Source of the DNA: CAXDRM01 sp963991775
GTDB taxonomy: Bacteria > Pseudomonadota > Alphaproteobacteria > Rickettsiales > JABIRX01
Length of the DNA: 34,564 bases
NCBI GenBank assembly: GCA_963991775.1
Contig: CAXDRM010000005.1
Coordinates: forward strand, 1 to 34,564
Direction of reading: 5' to 3'
Position 1 is the stretch's first letter; each line of letters begins with the position of its first letter. Of the stretch, positions 1 through 7,153 are shown piece by piece. The translations under genes were made by a program, and so were the position numbers. Under the pieces are notes generated by a model. It did not search any database, was not told the DNA's origin, and saw only the letters and a program-made list of their open reading frames with translations.

Positions 1-1
1 A

Positions 2-208
2 GTTGTGGCTGTGGAAACTTGTTTTGGGGATAAAAAAGATGTATTACAAATCTTGCAGCATTTAGATATTGGTATAGGTGAAAAAACTTTTACGGATATT
101 TATAATCAAGGCAAAACAGTTGAAAATTTACAGCCAGGAGCTATTGACTGGCGTGCAAGAGTAGAGCAAAATACACCAGGTGGTCCTCAAATAGGCGGCT
201 TTTATTAA
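2..208 (+). CDS. 3' end of an unrecognised protein (truncated by window start)
   Basis: The reading frame is open to the left edge of the window, so this is probably the C-terminal ~68 residues of a longer protein. It ends in TAA at 206-208. The visible part is soluble and mixed in composition, with no membrane segment and no motif I recognise. The last residues are rich in Gly and Pro (TPGGPQIGGFY). It converges on the NlpD-like gene with only three bases between the two stop codons. A GTG at position 5 could in principle start a 67-residue protein, but no ribosome binding site can be seen because the window begins there. I assign no function. Confidence 0.5.
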   Translation, partial: VVAVETCFGDKKDVLQILQHLDIGIGEKTFTDIYNQGKTVENLQPGAIDWRARVEQNTPGGPQIGGFY

Positions 209-211
209 ATA

Positions 212-1132
212 TTATTTTAAATATTTTAGAGGATCGACGGCTTTTTTGCCTTTACGTAAACCAAAATGTAATTGTGGCTTAGTGACATTACCGCTTGAGC
301 CTACAGTTGCAATAATTTCACCAGCTGCAACTTTTTGATTTTTAGCTACTTTAATTTCATTATTATGCGCATAGGCAGTTAGCCAGTTACCAGCATGTTT
401 AATGATGATTAAATTACCATAGCCACGTAATTCATTACCTACATAAACCACTTTACCAGCACTTGCGGCGCGTACCGGATCATTGAAGCTAGCAGAAATA
501 TTAATACCATCATTATGCGTACCGTCAGCTTTACTACCAAATTTTTGGATTAAGCTACCTTTAACTGGCCAAATAAAATCATCATTTTTACTTGGGATGC
601 TAAAATTTTTAGCCAGGTTTTTTGGAATAATAACATTGTTGCTTTTTGCTTTAGCGCCATATGGCAAAATTAGCACCTTACCAATCTGAATATTAGAAGT
701 AATTTTTAAATTATTAACCTGAGCTAACTCGCTGATACTTACATTATATTTACGGGCAATAGTGGTTAAATTGTCACCCCTTACAACAGTATGAGTTTTT
801 TGTTTAACTGGTAAGGTTAAAATATCGCCAGCATAAAGATTATAAGGAGGTTTAAGGTTATTTTCTTCGATTATAGCTCTAGTTGGGATTTTGTGAGTTT
901 TAGCGATCTCATATAAGGAATCACCAGTTTTTACTCTAATTTGATTTGCCTTTAATGGAATTTGATTATTCAGGCTCGCTTTTTTAGGCTTTACCACTTT
1001 TTTAGTAACATTATGTGGTTTAGCGCCAACCTTGCTATATTTAAGATGGCCTTTATAGCTAATAGGGGCAGGTTTTTGTGTGCATGCAAATAGTAGCAGT
1101 GCAGCGATGATAAGACTAAAAAAATTTTTCAC
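212..1132 (-). CDS. nlpD: NlpD-like LysM/M23 lipoprotein, probable amidase activator
   Basis: A peptidoglycan-binding lipoprotein of the NlpD/EnvC class, which activates periplasmic N-acetylmuramoyl-L-alanine amidases at cell division. I chose the GTG at 1132 because TTAGG sits six bases upstream and it gives a classic lipoprotein signal (MKNFFSLIIAALLLFAC) with lipidated Cys17; a GTG at 1162 would add ten residues. LysM repeats lie at about 65-108 and 114-157. An M23 (LytM) domain covers about 183-306 and resembles E. coli NlpD, with the stretch ELRGYGNLIIIKH and the ending DPLKYL. The zinc ligands are degenerate: the family HxGxD motif reads NDGIN (N207, N211) and HxH reads QLH (Q287, H289). 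The domain is therefore probably non-catalytic, as in E. coli NlpD. About 306 residues. Confidence 0.88.
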   Translation of the reverse strand: MKNFFSLIIAALLLFACTQKPAPISYKGHLKYSKVGAKPHNVTKKVVKPKKASLNNQIPLKANQIRVKTGDSLYEIAKTHKIPTRAIIEENNLKPPYNLYAGDILTLPVKQKTHTVVRGDNLTTIARKYNVSISELAQVNNLKITSNIQIGKVLILPYGAKAKSNNVIIPKNLAKNFSIPSKNDDFIWPVKGSLIQKFGSKADGTHNDGINISASFNDPVRAASAGKVVYVGNELRGYGNLIIIKHAGNWLTAYAHNNEIKVAKNQKVAAGEIIATVGSSGNVTKPQLHFGLRKGKKAVDPLKYLK

Positions 1133-1237
1133 AAAAAACCTAATTAAACAAATTGCAACCACACTCTAAAAGAAATTTTTTTCTTGAGCAAGTGCATAAT
1201 CTTTAGTAGCTTACAAAAGAATCAAAGGTTAAAAATT

Positions 1238-1951
1238 TTGTTAAAAAAATATTCCTACGAACAGCTTGGTGGTGCAGATCATGGTTGGTTAAAAACCAAG
1301 CATCATTTTAGTTTTGCTAGCTATTTTAATCCTGAGCGCATGGGTTTTGGTAGTTTGCGCGTAGTTAATGATGATTTGGTGCAAGCGGGCACTGGCTTTG
1401 GTATGCATCATCATAATAACATGGAGATTATCACCTATGTTAGGGCAGGTGCGATAACTCATCAAGATAATCAAGGTAATAAAGGGCGCACTGCAGCTGG
1501 CGATGTGCAAGTTATGAGTGCCGGTACGGGTATTTTTCATTCGGAACATAATTATGAGCAAGAAACAGCCAGCTTTTATCAAATTTGGTTGGAGACTAAT
1601 CAGCAAAATGTTGAACCACGTTGGGAACAGCAAGAATTTCCAAAAGATTTAGTAACTACGCAATTACCTATTTTAGTATCAGGTAATAGAGCTGATGGTG
1701 GTTTATTTATTAATAATGATGCGCGTATCTATGGTGGGCGTTTAGCTGAAAATCAAGAAATTAGCCAACAGCTAAAAGGAGATAGCTATATATTAATTTC
1801 AGCCGGCGAATTTTTGCTAGATGATAAATCTGCAGTGCAAGGTGATGGTTTAGAAGTAACTGGACAAACAGAGTTAAAAATTAAGGCGCAAGCAGCAGAA
1901 AGTGAATTGCTTATCATTGATTTAGGTACACAACATGCCGCTCAAGCTTAA
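1238..1951 (+). CDS. Pirin family protein (YhaK-like bicupin)
   Basis: A cupin-fold pirin-family protein; some relatives act as quercetin 2,3-dioxygenases and others as regulatory cofactors, so the cellular role is uncertain. The N-terminal cupin has the expected metal ligands: H57 and H59 in GMHHHNN, then H101 and E103 in AGTGIFHSE. The opening GGADHGWLKTKHHFSFASYF matches the family start. I chose the TTG at 1238 because AAAGG lies nine bases upstream and it gives the usual pirin N-terminus. An in-frame TTG at 1184 would add 18 atypical residues, has no Shine-Dalgarno sequence, and leaves only a 22-51 bp gap to nlpD. About 237 residues, divergent from nlpD, and overlapping the next gene by 17 bp, which suggests co-transcription. 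Confidence 0.85.
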   Translation: MLKKYSYEQLGGADHGWLKTKHHFSFASYFNPERMGFGSLRVVNDDLVQAGTGFGMHHHNNMEIITYVRAGAITHQDNQGNKGRTAAGDVQVMSAGTGIFHSEHNYEQETASFYQIWLETNQQNVEPRWEQQEFPKDLVTTQLPILVSGNRADGGLFINNDARIYGGRLAENQEISQQLKGDSYILISAGEFLLDDKSAVQGDGLEVTGQTELKIKAQAAESELLIIDLGTQHAAQA

Positions 1952-2384
1952 GAAGAATCGTGATTATAAATTATTAACTTACGCCGGCACCTTACCATTA
2001 TTTATCGCTTTAATCTTAGAAATTATCTTACCGCGCGATTTTGCTGATTATTTAAAATTACCAGAATTAGTAAGTAAATATAGCTATATGATTATTATTT
2101 TTATGTGCGGTACTTATTGGGGTGTGGCTTTAGAGCCATCTAAACATTCTAAAGATATTTTTATTTTAAGTAATATTTATGCTTTAATCGCCTTCTTTTG
2201 TTTCTTATGGTTACCTGAGCGTTTTTTGTTACATGTAGCTTTTAGTTTTTTTGTAATTTTATTTTTTACTGATCGCAAATTACGCAAGAAACGTATGATC
2301 TCACGCCATTATTACCACACTAGATTCAACGTTACCTTACTAGTGCTTACCGCCCTTGGCAGCTATATTTATTTAGCATTTTAA
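1935..2384 (+). CDS. DUF3429 family integral membrane protein
   Basis: A small inner-membrane protein of 149 residues with four to five hydrophobic segments (about 13-30, 47-63, 78-92, 95-109 and 130-148). The features that suggest DUF3429 are the CGTYWGVALE stretch after the second segment, matching the family's glycine-tryptophan motif, and the C-terminal HYYHTRFNVTLLVLTALGS, matching the usual arginine-containing last helix. The function of the family is unknown. The start ATG lies inside the pirin gene, which ends 17 bp further on, so translation is probably coupled. The N-terminus is basic (KLKKNRDYK), so it probably faces the cytoplasm. I am fairly sure it is a membrane protein and moderately sure of the family. 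Confidence 0.72.
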   Translation: MPLKLKKNRDYKLLTYAGTLPLFIALILEIILPRDFADYLKLPELVSKYSYMIIIFMCGTYWGVALEPSKHSKDIFILSNIYALIAFFCFLWLPERFLLHVAFSFFVILFFTDRKLRKKRMISRHYYHTRFNVTLLVLTALGSYIYLAF

Positions 2385-2422
2385 TTAGAATTTTATTTTA
2401 TGCCAATAGTACTTAACCCGGC

Positions 2423-2467
2423 TCTTGAGTGAACCGGAGCAAAGCGAAGGTTTGTACCGAAAGATCC
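2423..2467 (+). repeat. Palindromic repeat family A, copy A1
   Basis: The conserved flanks TTGAGTGA (2424-2431) and TACCGAAAGA (2455-2464) surround a degenerate inverted repeat (AACC at 2432-2435 with GGTT at 2449-2452). The same flanks occur at 8211-8251. It is markedly richer in G+C than its surroundings. Confidence 0.55.
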
Positions 2468-2495
2468 CTTAAATGTTTAACTATTCAGCTTCTTT

Positions 2496-2543
2496 GGCCC
2501 CTCGGTAAAATTCTCGGCTAAAGCCGAGAATCACTCGGGAACC
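2496..2543 (-). repeat. Palindromic repeat family A, copy A2
   Basis: On the plus strand the flanks GGCCCCTCGGTAAAATT (2496-2512) and AATCACTCGGGAACC (2529-2543) surround a perfect 10-bp stem, ATTCTCGGCT (2510-2519) with AGCCGAGAAT (2522-2531). Flanks nearly identical to these, with different stems, occur at 8147-8194 and 11990-12029. The reverse complement matches the plus-orientation copies A1, A4 and A5, so A1 and A2 form an inverted pair. Confidence 0.75.
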
Positions 2544-2571
2544 TGAGTTTTTAACTTCGTGACAATATGTT

Positions 2572-2651
2572 ATACCAATACCCATCTTTATTTATAGTTT
2601 TGCAGCTTGAATAAATTGAATAAAAGAACAAATAAAGATGGGTATTGGTAT
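2572..2651. mobile_element. 80-bp MITE-like element with perfect 22-bp terminal inverted repeats
   Basis: Positions 2572-2593 and 2630-2651 are perfect inverted repeats (the outer end reads ATACCAATACCCATC) around a 36-bp core with no coding capacity. The ends could be flanked by a TA target duplication, as in Tc1/mariner or IS630-derived MITEs, but TA is too short to prove it. Related sequences occur at 30806-30837 and 32632-32649. Transcribed, it would fold into a long hairpin. Confidence 0.72.
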
Positions 2652-2905
2652 TATTCGGACCTGATCATTAAATAAACTTAATATGATCGCAAGCAGCTTT
2701 TAATAGCATAGCCCTATAGTGAAAATCATACATAATGATAACGTTCTAGAGACTTGTATGATAGAAAACTTCTTAGAATTTAGTACCTCAACTCATATGA
2801 GTCTCGCAACTTATTTTATGTATATCTCTATATTTTTTCTGGTTTCTCGTATGTATTACCTCTCACCCGCTTTAAGCGCGGTGAAGGTGATACTTCGTAA
2901 ATAAC

Positions 2906-4426
2906 ATGACTACCCTGCGCCTAATTTTTGGCGATCAATTAAATCAAAATATTTCAGCCCTTACTGATTGTGCTAAAGAGCGTGACCTACTTTTTATGTC
3001 CGAAATAAAAGAAGAGGCAAGTTACGTAAAGCATCATAAAAAAAAGTTAGTATTTATTTTTGCGGCAATGCGTAATTTTGCCCAGCAGTTGCAGCAGCAA
3101 AATTATCAATTAATTTATCAGCAATATGATGCGCAGCAGCAAGCGCAAAGTTTTTTTGCTAAAATTAAACAGCAAGTAGCAGAGCATAATATTAGCAAAA
3201 TCATTTTAACTGAGCCAAGCGAATATCGACTTTTAGCAGAGGTAGAAAGCTGGTCAGAACGTTTAGCTATTCCGGTAGAGATTAGAGCAGATAACAGATT
3301 TTTGGCCACTAAAGCTGAATTTGCTGCATGGGCAAAAGGTAAAAAAGAATTGCGTATGGAATATTTTTATCGGCAAATGCGGCGCAAATATAATATTTTA
3401 CTACATGGTGACCATCCTGAAGGAGGTAAATGGAATTACGATAGTCAGAATCGTAAAACTCCTAAAAAAGATCATCAAGTACCACAGCCCTATCAAGCGT
3501 CAGAAAATCAATATTTAGCGCCAGTAAAAAAATTAGTTGCAGAAAATTTTGCCGATCATTTTGGAGATATTGAACCTTTTCATTTTGCCGTTGATCGAAC
3601 TGGAGCACTAGCTGCGCTTGAATATTTTTTAGCAAATAATTTGAAAGATTTTGGTGATTATCAAGATGCTATGCTTGAAGCTGAGCCTTGGTTGCATCAC
3701 TCACATCTTGGTCTTTATTTAAATATTGGTTTACTTACACCTTTAGAATGTATCAGGCGTGCGGAATTTGCTTATCATAATGGTGAAGCAAAATTAAATG
3801 CGGTAGAAGGTTTTATTCGCCAAATTATGGGTTGGCGAGAATATATTCGTGGTATTTATTGGTTAAAAATGCCCGAATATGAACAACTTAATTTTTTTAA
3901 AGCAAAGCGTAAATTACCAGAGTTTTTCTGGAATGCGGAAACTAAGTTAAATTGTTTAAAAACTACAATTTCTGCTACAAAAAAACATGCTTATGCCCAT
4001 CATATTCAGCGTTTGATGATTATCGGTAATTTTGCCCTTCTTACAGAATTAGCGCCAGAAGAAGTTAATGAATGGTTTATGATAGTTTATTTTGATGCTT
4101 ATCAGTGGGTGGAATTACCAAATGTTACAGGTATGGCACTTTATGCGGATGGCGGTATAGTAGCTAGCAAGCCTTATATAAGCAGCGGTTCTTACATTAA
4201 TAAAATGTCTGATTATTGTAAAAATTGCTCCTATAAAATTAGTAAAAAAACTGGAGAAGAGGCTTGTCCTTTCAATTATCTTTATTGGAATTTTTTAATA
4301 AAACATCAAGCTAAGTTAAAAAATAATCAAAGGATGGGTATGATTTATCGTGTCTTAAGTAAGTTCTCTGCTGAGCAAATTCAAGAGATTCAGCATTCTA
4401 GTACTAGATTTTTAAAGCAACTATAA
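2906..4426 (+). CDS. phrB: Iron-sulfur photolyase of the FeS-BCP/PhrB family, probable (6-4) photolyase
   Basis: A flavoprotein of the prokaryotic FeS-BCP (photolyase-related) family. Characterised members such as Agrobacterium PhrB repair UV (6-4) photoproducts using FAD, a lumazine antenna and a 4Fe-4S cluster. The N-terminal alpha/beta domain starts with LRLIFGDQLNQNISAL. The C-terminal helical FAD domain carries WLHHSHLGLYLNIGLL, GFIRQIMGWREYIRG and NVTGMALYADGG. The four cluster cysteines are C350 (KLNCLK), C438, C441 (DYCKNC) and C454 (EEACPFN). This is the spacing known for PhrB, and to my recollection the same residue numbers. Length is 506 against about 507 residues in PhrB. ATG start with no obvious Shine-Dalgarno sequence. 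Substrate class is inferred from the family. Confidence 0.92.
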   Translation: MTTLRLIFGDQLNQNISALTDCAKERDLLFMSEIKEEASYVKHHKKKLVFIFAAMRNFAQQLQQQNYQLIYQQYDAQQQAQSFFAKIKQQVAEHNISKIILTEPSEYRLLAEVESWSERLAIPVEIRADNRFLATKAEFAAWAKGKKELRMEYFYRQMRRKYNILLHGDHPEGGKWNYDSQNRKTPKKDHQVPQPYQASENQYLAPVKKLVAENFADHFGDIEPFHFAVDRTGALAALEYFLANNLKDFGDYQDAMLEAEPWLHHSHLGLYLNIGLLTPLECIRRAEFAYHNGEAKLNAVEGFIRQIMGWREYIRGIYWLKMPEYEQLNFFKAKRKLPEFFWNAETKLNCLKTTISATKKHAYAHHIQRLMIIGNFALLTELAPEEVNEWFMIVYFDAYQWVELPNVTGMALYADGGIVASKPYISSGSYINKMSDYCKNCSYKISKKTGEEACPFNYLYWNFLIKHQAKLKNNQRMGMIYRVLSKFSAEQIQEIQHSSTRFLKQL

Positions 4427-4470
4427 ATAAAATATAGCACCCGCTAACTATTTATGCTATAGTGTGTATT

Positions 4471-5226
4471 ATGAAAGATACCAATACAAAGAGTTCCATA
4501 GAGGAAACGCTAACTCAGTATAATAATCTGCAAAAACTTAGAATACCTCTAGCTGGTTTGATAGGTAAGCCGGAAATTTTGGGTGGAGCAGGCAGAAAAG
4601 TTGCAGAAGATGCTTACCAATATCTTAATAATTTATCTGATGACCATATATTATCTGAAAAAGAAAGTGATTTAGTAGATAAGCTAGGTCAATATAATCA
4701 ATGTAAAGAAACGGCTATTGAGGGGTTTAAAAAAAGTCGACAGGAAGGTTTTGTAGTTGGTGGAATAAGTGGTGTAGCATTAGGTTTGGTTGCAGGTTTA
4801 GTCGTGAGTATGTTGTTAGGGCCAATTGCAGGAATAATGATTGGTGCTCTGGTAGGTGTCTATTCTTCTGTGCCTATAGGCTCTACATATATGTCCGCAA
4901 TTGGTAGTAGGCATTATGGAGACGCTAAAGAGTTTGAAAAAACAAATGAACTGTCTGTTGAGCAAATGCAGAGTTTGCTTGATGGTGCAAATGCAAAAGT
5001 TGAAGTTGCAGCAGGTTTAAACTCGGAAGATTTGGCAGTTTTAGCTTCTATTTCAGGGATGCCTGATGGTAAAAAAGAAGGTATTGGAACAGTGGAAGAT
5101 GTAGTAGTCGAATTAGCAGGGTCAGATGTTATTAGCACAGATGTTAAGAGTGATGCAGCACCAAAAGCTGCAGCAGTCAGTGGCACAGCTTCATTAGTCA
5201 CAGAGAGCAAAACAGTTAGAACATAA
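4471..5226 (+). CDS. Unrecognised protein with a Gly-rich hydrophobic centre
   Basis: A protein of about 251 residues that I do not recognise. The N-terminal ~90 residues are polar and helix-prone. Residues about 92-136 form one long or two short membrane segments rich in glycine (GGISGVALGLVAGLVV and GPIAGIMIGALVGVY), resembling glycine-zipper segments. The C-terminal ~115 residues are acidic, then Ala/Ser/Val-rich. There is no signal peptide. I prefer the ATG at 4471 to the GTG at 4462: neither has a Shine-Dalgarno sequence, and a TATAGT box at 4458-4463 is close enough for a leaderless transcript beginning at the ATG. It ends directly before rnc. Its layout resembles the orphan protein at 11351-11839. 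A membrane-inserted or secreted effector is possible but unproven. Confidence 0.65.
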   Translation: MKDTNTKSSIEETLTQYNNLQKLRIPLAGLIGKPEILGGAGRKVAEDAYQYLNNLSDDHILSEKESDLVDKLGQYNQCKETAIEGFKKSRQEGFVVGGISGVALGLVAGLVVSMLLGPIAGIMIGALVGVYSSVPIGSTYMSAIGSRHYGDAKEFEKTNELSVEQMQSLLDGANAKVEVAAGLNSEDLAVLASISGMPDGKKEGIGTVEDVVVELAGSDVISTDVKSDAAPKAAAVSGTASLVTESKTVRT

Positions 5227-5892
5227 ATGAACAAAGTTAACAAAATTTTTAATTATAAATTTAAAGATCATACTTTATTAGAGTTGGCTTTAACTCATCC
5301 GAGCAGTAAGCAAAAAGCAAATTATCAAAATTTAGAATTTGTAGGTGATCGTTTAATCTCGGCGATTTTAGCAGAAGAGCTTTATAAAAAATATCCTGAT
5401 GAAAATGAAGGTGCGCTCTCTAAGAGATTAATTGGTTTAGTTAAAGGTGAGACTATCGCGCAAATTGCTGAGCAGGAAGATATAGCGCCTTTAATCATTA
5501 TGAGTCAGGGTGAAGAGCAAACCGGGGGTAGAGTTAATAAATCTAATCTAGAAGATGTTTTAGAAGCATTAATTGCTGCTATTTATTTTGACAGTGGCGA
5601 TTATCAGCTAACTAAAAAAATCATTTTAAAAATCTGGGCAAAAACTCTTAAAGAGCAACAAGATCCTCCCGAAGATCCTAAATCAAGCCTGCAAGAATAT
5701 TTGCAAGCTAGAAATCTACCTTTGCCACAATATCGTTTAGTAGAAAGAAGCGGTTCTGATCACGCGCCGATTTTTACTATGGAGTTAAGAATTAAAGGTT
5801 ACAAACCATTTCGAGCAGATGCTCCGGCTAAAAAGAAATGCGAGATTGAGCTAGCAAGATTAGCTTTAGAACAAATAGCTAAGCCAAAATGA
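5227..5892 (+). CDS. rnc: Ribonuclease III
   Basis: Endoribonuclease for double-stranded RNA, processing rRNA precursors and some mRNAs. The N-terminal RNase III domain (about 1-145) has the signature NLEFVGDRLISAILAEELY with acidic residues E37 and D41, and the second catalytic pair D110 and E113 in NLEDVLEALIAAIYFDSG, spaced as in E. coli D114/E117. A C-terminal dsRNA-binding domain follows from about 152 (PKSSLQEYLQARNLPLPQYR, ending in CEIELARLALEQIA). Length 221, normal. The ATG immediately follows the stop of the upstream gene, and the gene overlaps era by four bases (ATGA), so the two are translationally coupled. The rnc-era order is standard in proteobacteria; recO and lepB are not adjacent here. 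Confidence 0.97.
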   Translation: MNKVNKIFNYKFKDHTLLELALTHPSSKQKANYQNLEFVGDRLISAILAEELYKKYPDENEGALSKRLIGLVKGETIAQIAEQEDIAPLIIMSQGEEQTGGRVNKSNLEDVLEALIAAIYFDSGDYQLTKKIILKIWAKTLKEQQDPPEDPKSSLQEYLQARNLPLPQYRLVERSGSDHAPIFTMELRIKGYKPFRADAPAKKKCEIELARLALEQIAKPK

Positions 5893-6803
5893 TAGAACAA
5901 GATCAAGCTAATAGTAAATGTGGCTTTGTCACAATTATTGGTGCGCCAAATGCCGGTAAATCAACCTTAACCAATTTATTAGTTGGTACTAAAGTAACTA
6001 TTGTATCACCGAAGGTACAAACTACGCGCAGTACTATTCGTGCCATTATGGTAGAGGATAATGCGCAATTAATTTTTTGTGATACTCCCGGAATTTTTAA
6101 AGCAGAAAAAACTTTAGAAAAAGCTATTGTAGCAAGCGCCTTAGAGCAATTAAGTAATGCTGGAGAAGTGCTATTATTAATTGATGTTACTAAAAAAAAT
6201 AGTAAAGCAAATCAGTTGATTTTTGAAATTTTAGCTAACCGTTCTAAAAAAATTTTATTAGCACTTAACAAGATTGATCTTATTGCTAAGAATGATTTAT
6301 TGCCGATGATTGCTAAATATGAAGCAATGGGTATTTTTAGTGAAATATTTTTGCTTTCTGCTTTAAAGGATGAAGGTGTTGTAGAGCTTAAGCAGTCATT
6401 AATTAAGCGTGCGCCAGTCTCTCCTTTTTTATATCCTGAAGATCAAGCGGCAGATATTCCTTCTAAATTTTTAGCAGCAGAAATTACTCGAGAAAAATTA
6501 TTTTTAGAATTGCGTGAAGAATTGCCTTATAATCTTTCGGTTGAGACTGAAAGCTGGCAAGTACAACCTAATGGCAGCATTAAAATAGATCAGGTAATTT
6601 ACGTGATGCGTCATGGGCAGAAAAAAATCCTTATTGGTAAAAAAGGCGAGTCACTTAAAAAAATTGGTAGTGCGTCACGCGTCGAGCTTGCTGAAATTTT
6701 TGCCACAAAAATTCATCTTTATTTACATGTTAAAGTTAAAGAGAATTGGACTGAGGATAAGCATATGTATGCCCACATGCATCTAAACTTTCCTAAAAAT
6801 TAG
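5889..6803 (+). CDS. era: GTPase Era
   Basis: Essential Ras-like GTPase that binds the 3' end of 16S rRNA and assists 30S assembly. The GTPase domain shows G1 GAPNAGKST (18-26), G2 with QTTRSTIRA near 44-52, G3 DTPGIF (65-70) and G4 NKIDL. The C-terminal KH RNA-binding domain shows KKILIGKKGESLKKIGSASR and ends with HLYLHVKVKENWTED. Length 304, normal. It overlaps rnc by four bases. A 15-bp perfect hairpin starts 19 bp after the stop codon, but it has no T-tract and belongs to a repeat family (see 6817-6867). Confidence 0.97.
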   Translation: MIEQDQANSKCGFVTIIGAPNAGKSTLTNLLVGTKVTIVSPKVQTTRSTIRAIMVEDNAQLIFCDTPGIFKAEKTLEKAIVASALEQLSNAGEVLLLIDVTKKNSKANQLIFEILANRSKKILLALNKIDLIAKNDLLPMIAKYEAMGIFSEIFLLSALKDEGVVELKQSLIKRAPVSPFLYPEDQAADIPSKFLAAEITREKLFLELREELPYNLSVETESWQVQPNGSIKIDQVIYVMRHGQKKILIGKKGESLKKIGSASRVELAEIFATKIHLYLHVKVKENWTEDKHMYAHMHLNFPKN

Positions 6804-6816
6804 CAACTAATGCAGC

Positions 6817-6867
6817 CTTTTCTGAGATATAGTGCAATTTTGCACTATATCTCAGCGGAGTGATTCG
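6817..6867 (+). repeat. Palindromic repeat family B, copy B1
   Basis: The left flank CTTTTCTGA (6817-6825) and right flank TCAGCGGAGTGATTCG (6852-6867) overlap a perfect 15-bp stem (6822-6836 with 6841-6855, loop ATTT). The reverse complement of 34502-34551 has the same left flank (9/9) and right flank (15/16) but a different stem. It could also act as a transcription barrier after era, although no T-tract follows. Confidence 0.68.
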
Positions 6868-7039
6868 CAATTACTAACAAAATTTGCTCATTTACTATTT
6901 GTAAACTGCGCAATTTTGCAGTTTTGCTCACCAAAAATGCAAGCATTATTTACTAATTTTTAATTACTTTCACTTCTGATTTGCATCACAAAATGGTCTC
7001 GTGCGACAAGCTTGCACCGGTTACATTAACACTTTAGGG

Positions 7040-7080
7040 CCCTGAGCTTGCAAGCTGTAGCGCAGCAATGGCCGAACGGG
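7040..7080 (+). repeat. Diverged family A repeat, copy A5
   Basis: CCTGAGCTTGCAAGCT (7041-7056) leads into GGCCGAACGGGCC (7070-7082) and then GCTCGAGTTTGAGCG. Copy A4 has the same order: TTGAGTG, then CCGAAAGGA, then GCTCGAGTCCGAGCG. It forms the left part of a duplicated block that includes the tilS 3' end. Confidence 0.4.
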
Positions 7081-7098
7081 CCGCTCGAGTTTGAGCGT

Positions 7099-7152
7099 TT
7101 AATACTCTTTACCAAAAATAATCTTTGTAGCAGAAACACTAATAATATTTTT
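7099..7152 (-). pseudogene. Relic of a TilS C-terminus (duplicated 3' end)
   Basis: Read on the minus strand this encodes KNIISVSATKIIFGKEY and a stop. The intact TilS in this window ends KNIISVSAEEILFSKE and a stop: 12 of 16 residues agree and 38 of 47 bases match over 7106-7152. The match continues past the stop into GCTCGAGT..GAGCG and a family A repeat, as it does downstream of tilS. The 110-bp inverted-repeat element abuts the relic on its 5' side, so nothing longer is readable. Confidence 0.6.
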
Positions 7153-7153
7153 A

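Larger units (their letters stand above)
2385..2905. other. 521-bp repeat-bearing intergenic region
   Basis: No credible gene. In order it holds a plus-orientation palindromic repeat (2423-2467), a minus-orientation copy of the same family (2496-2543) and an 80-bp inverted-repeat element (2572-2651). About 250 bp follow in which I see only a weak palindrome at about 2869-2888. A frame of 61 codons at 2719-2904 begins with GTG, has no ribosome binding site and resembles nothing, so I do not call it. Confidence 0.6.

Noticed and set aside
1289..1633. 114-codon minus-strand frame inside the pirin gene
   Set aside because: It lies wholly within a well-supported gene whose metal ligands are intact, and has no recognisable features.
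2423..2543. CRISPR array
   Set aside because: The repeats are paired palindromes in opposite orientations with no regular spacers, and no cas genes are present.
2719..2904. 61-codon frame with a GTG start ending just before the photolyase gene
   Set aside because: No ribosome binding site, composition typical of AT-rich intergenic DNA, no family resemblance, and it lies in a repeat-bearing gap.
4914..5243. 109-codon minus-strand frame inside the unknown gene before rnc
   Set aside because: Shadow of the Ala/Ser/Val-rich coding strand. The plus frame is longer, contains a coherent membrane region and fits the spacing to rnc.
6822..6855. 15-bp hairpin after era as a rho-independent terminator
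   Set aside because: No T-tract follows, and the same flanks with a different stem occur at 34502-34551, so it is better described as a repeat.
6868..7080. tRNA or small RNA gene in the G+C-richer stretch near 7010-7090
   Set aside because: No cloverleaf, T-loop or CCA-type end could be traced; the sequence is better explained by a diverged family A repeat.
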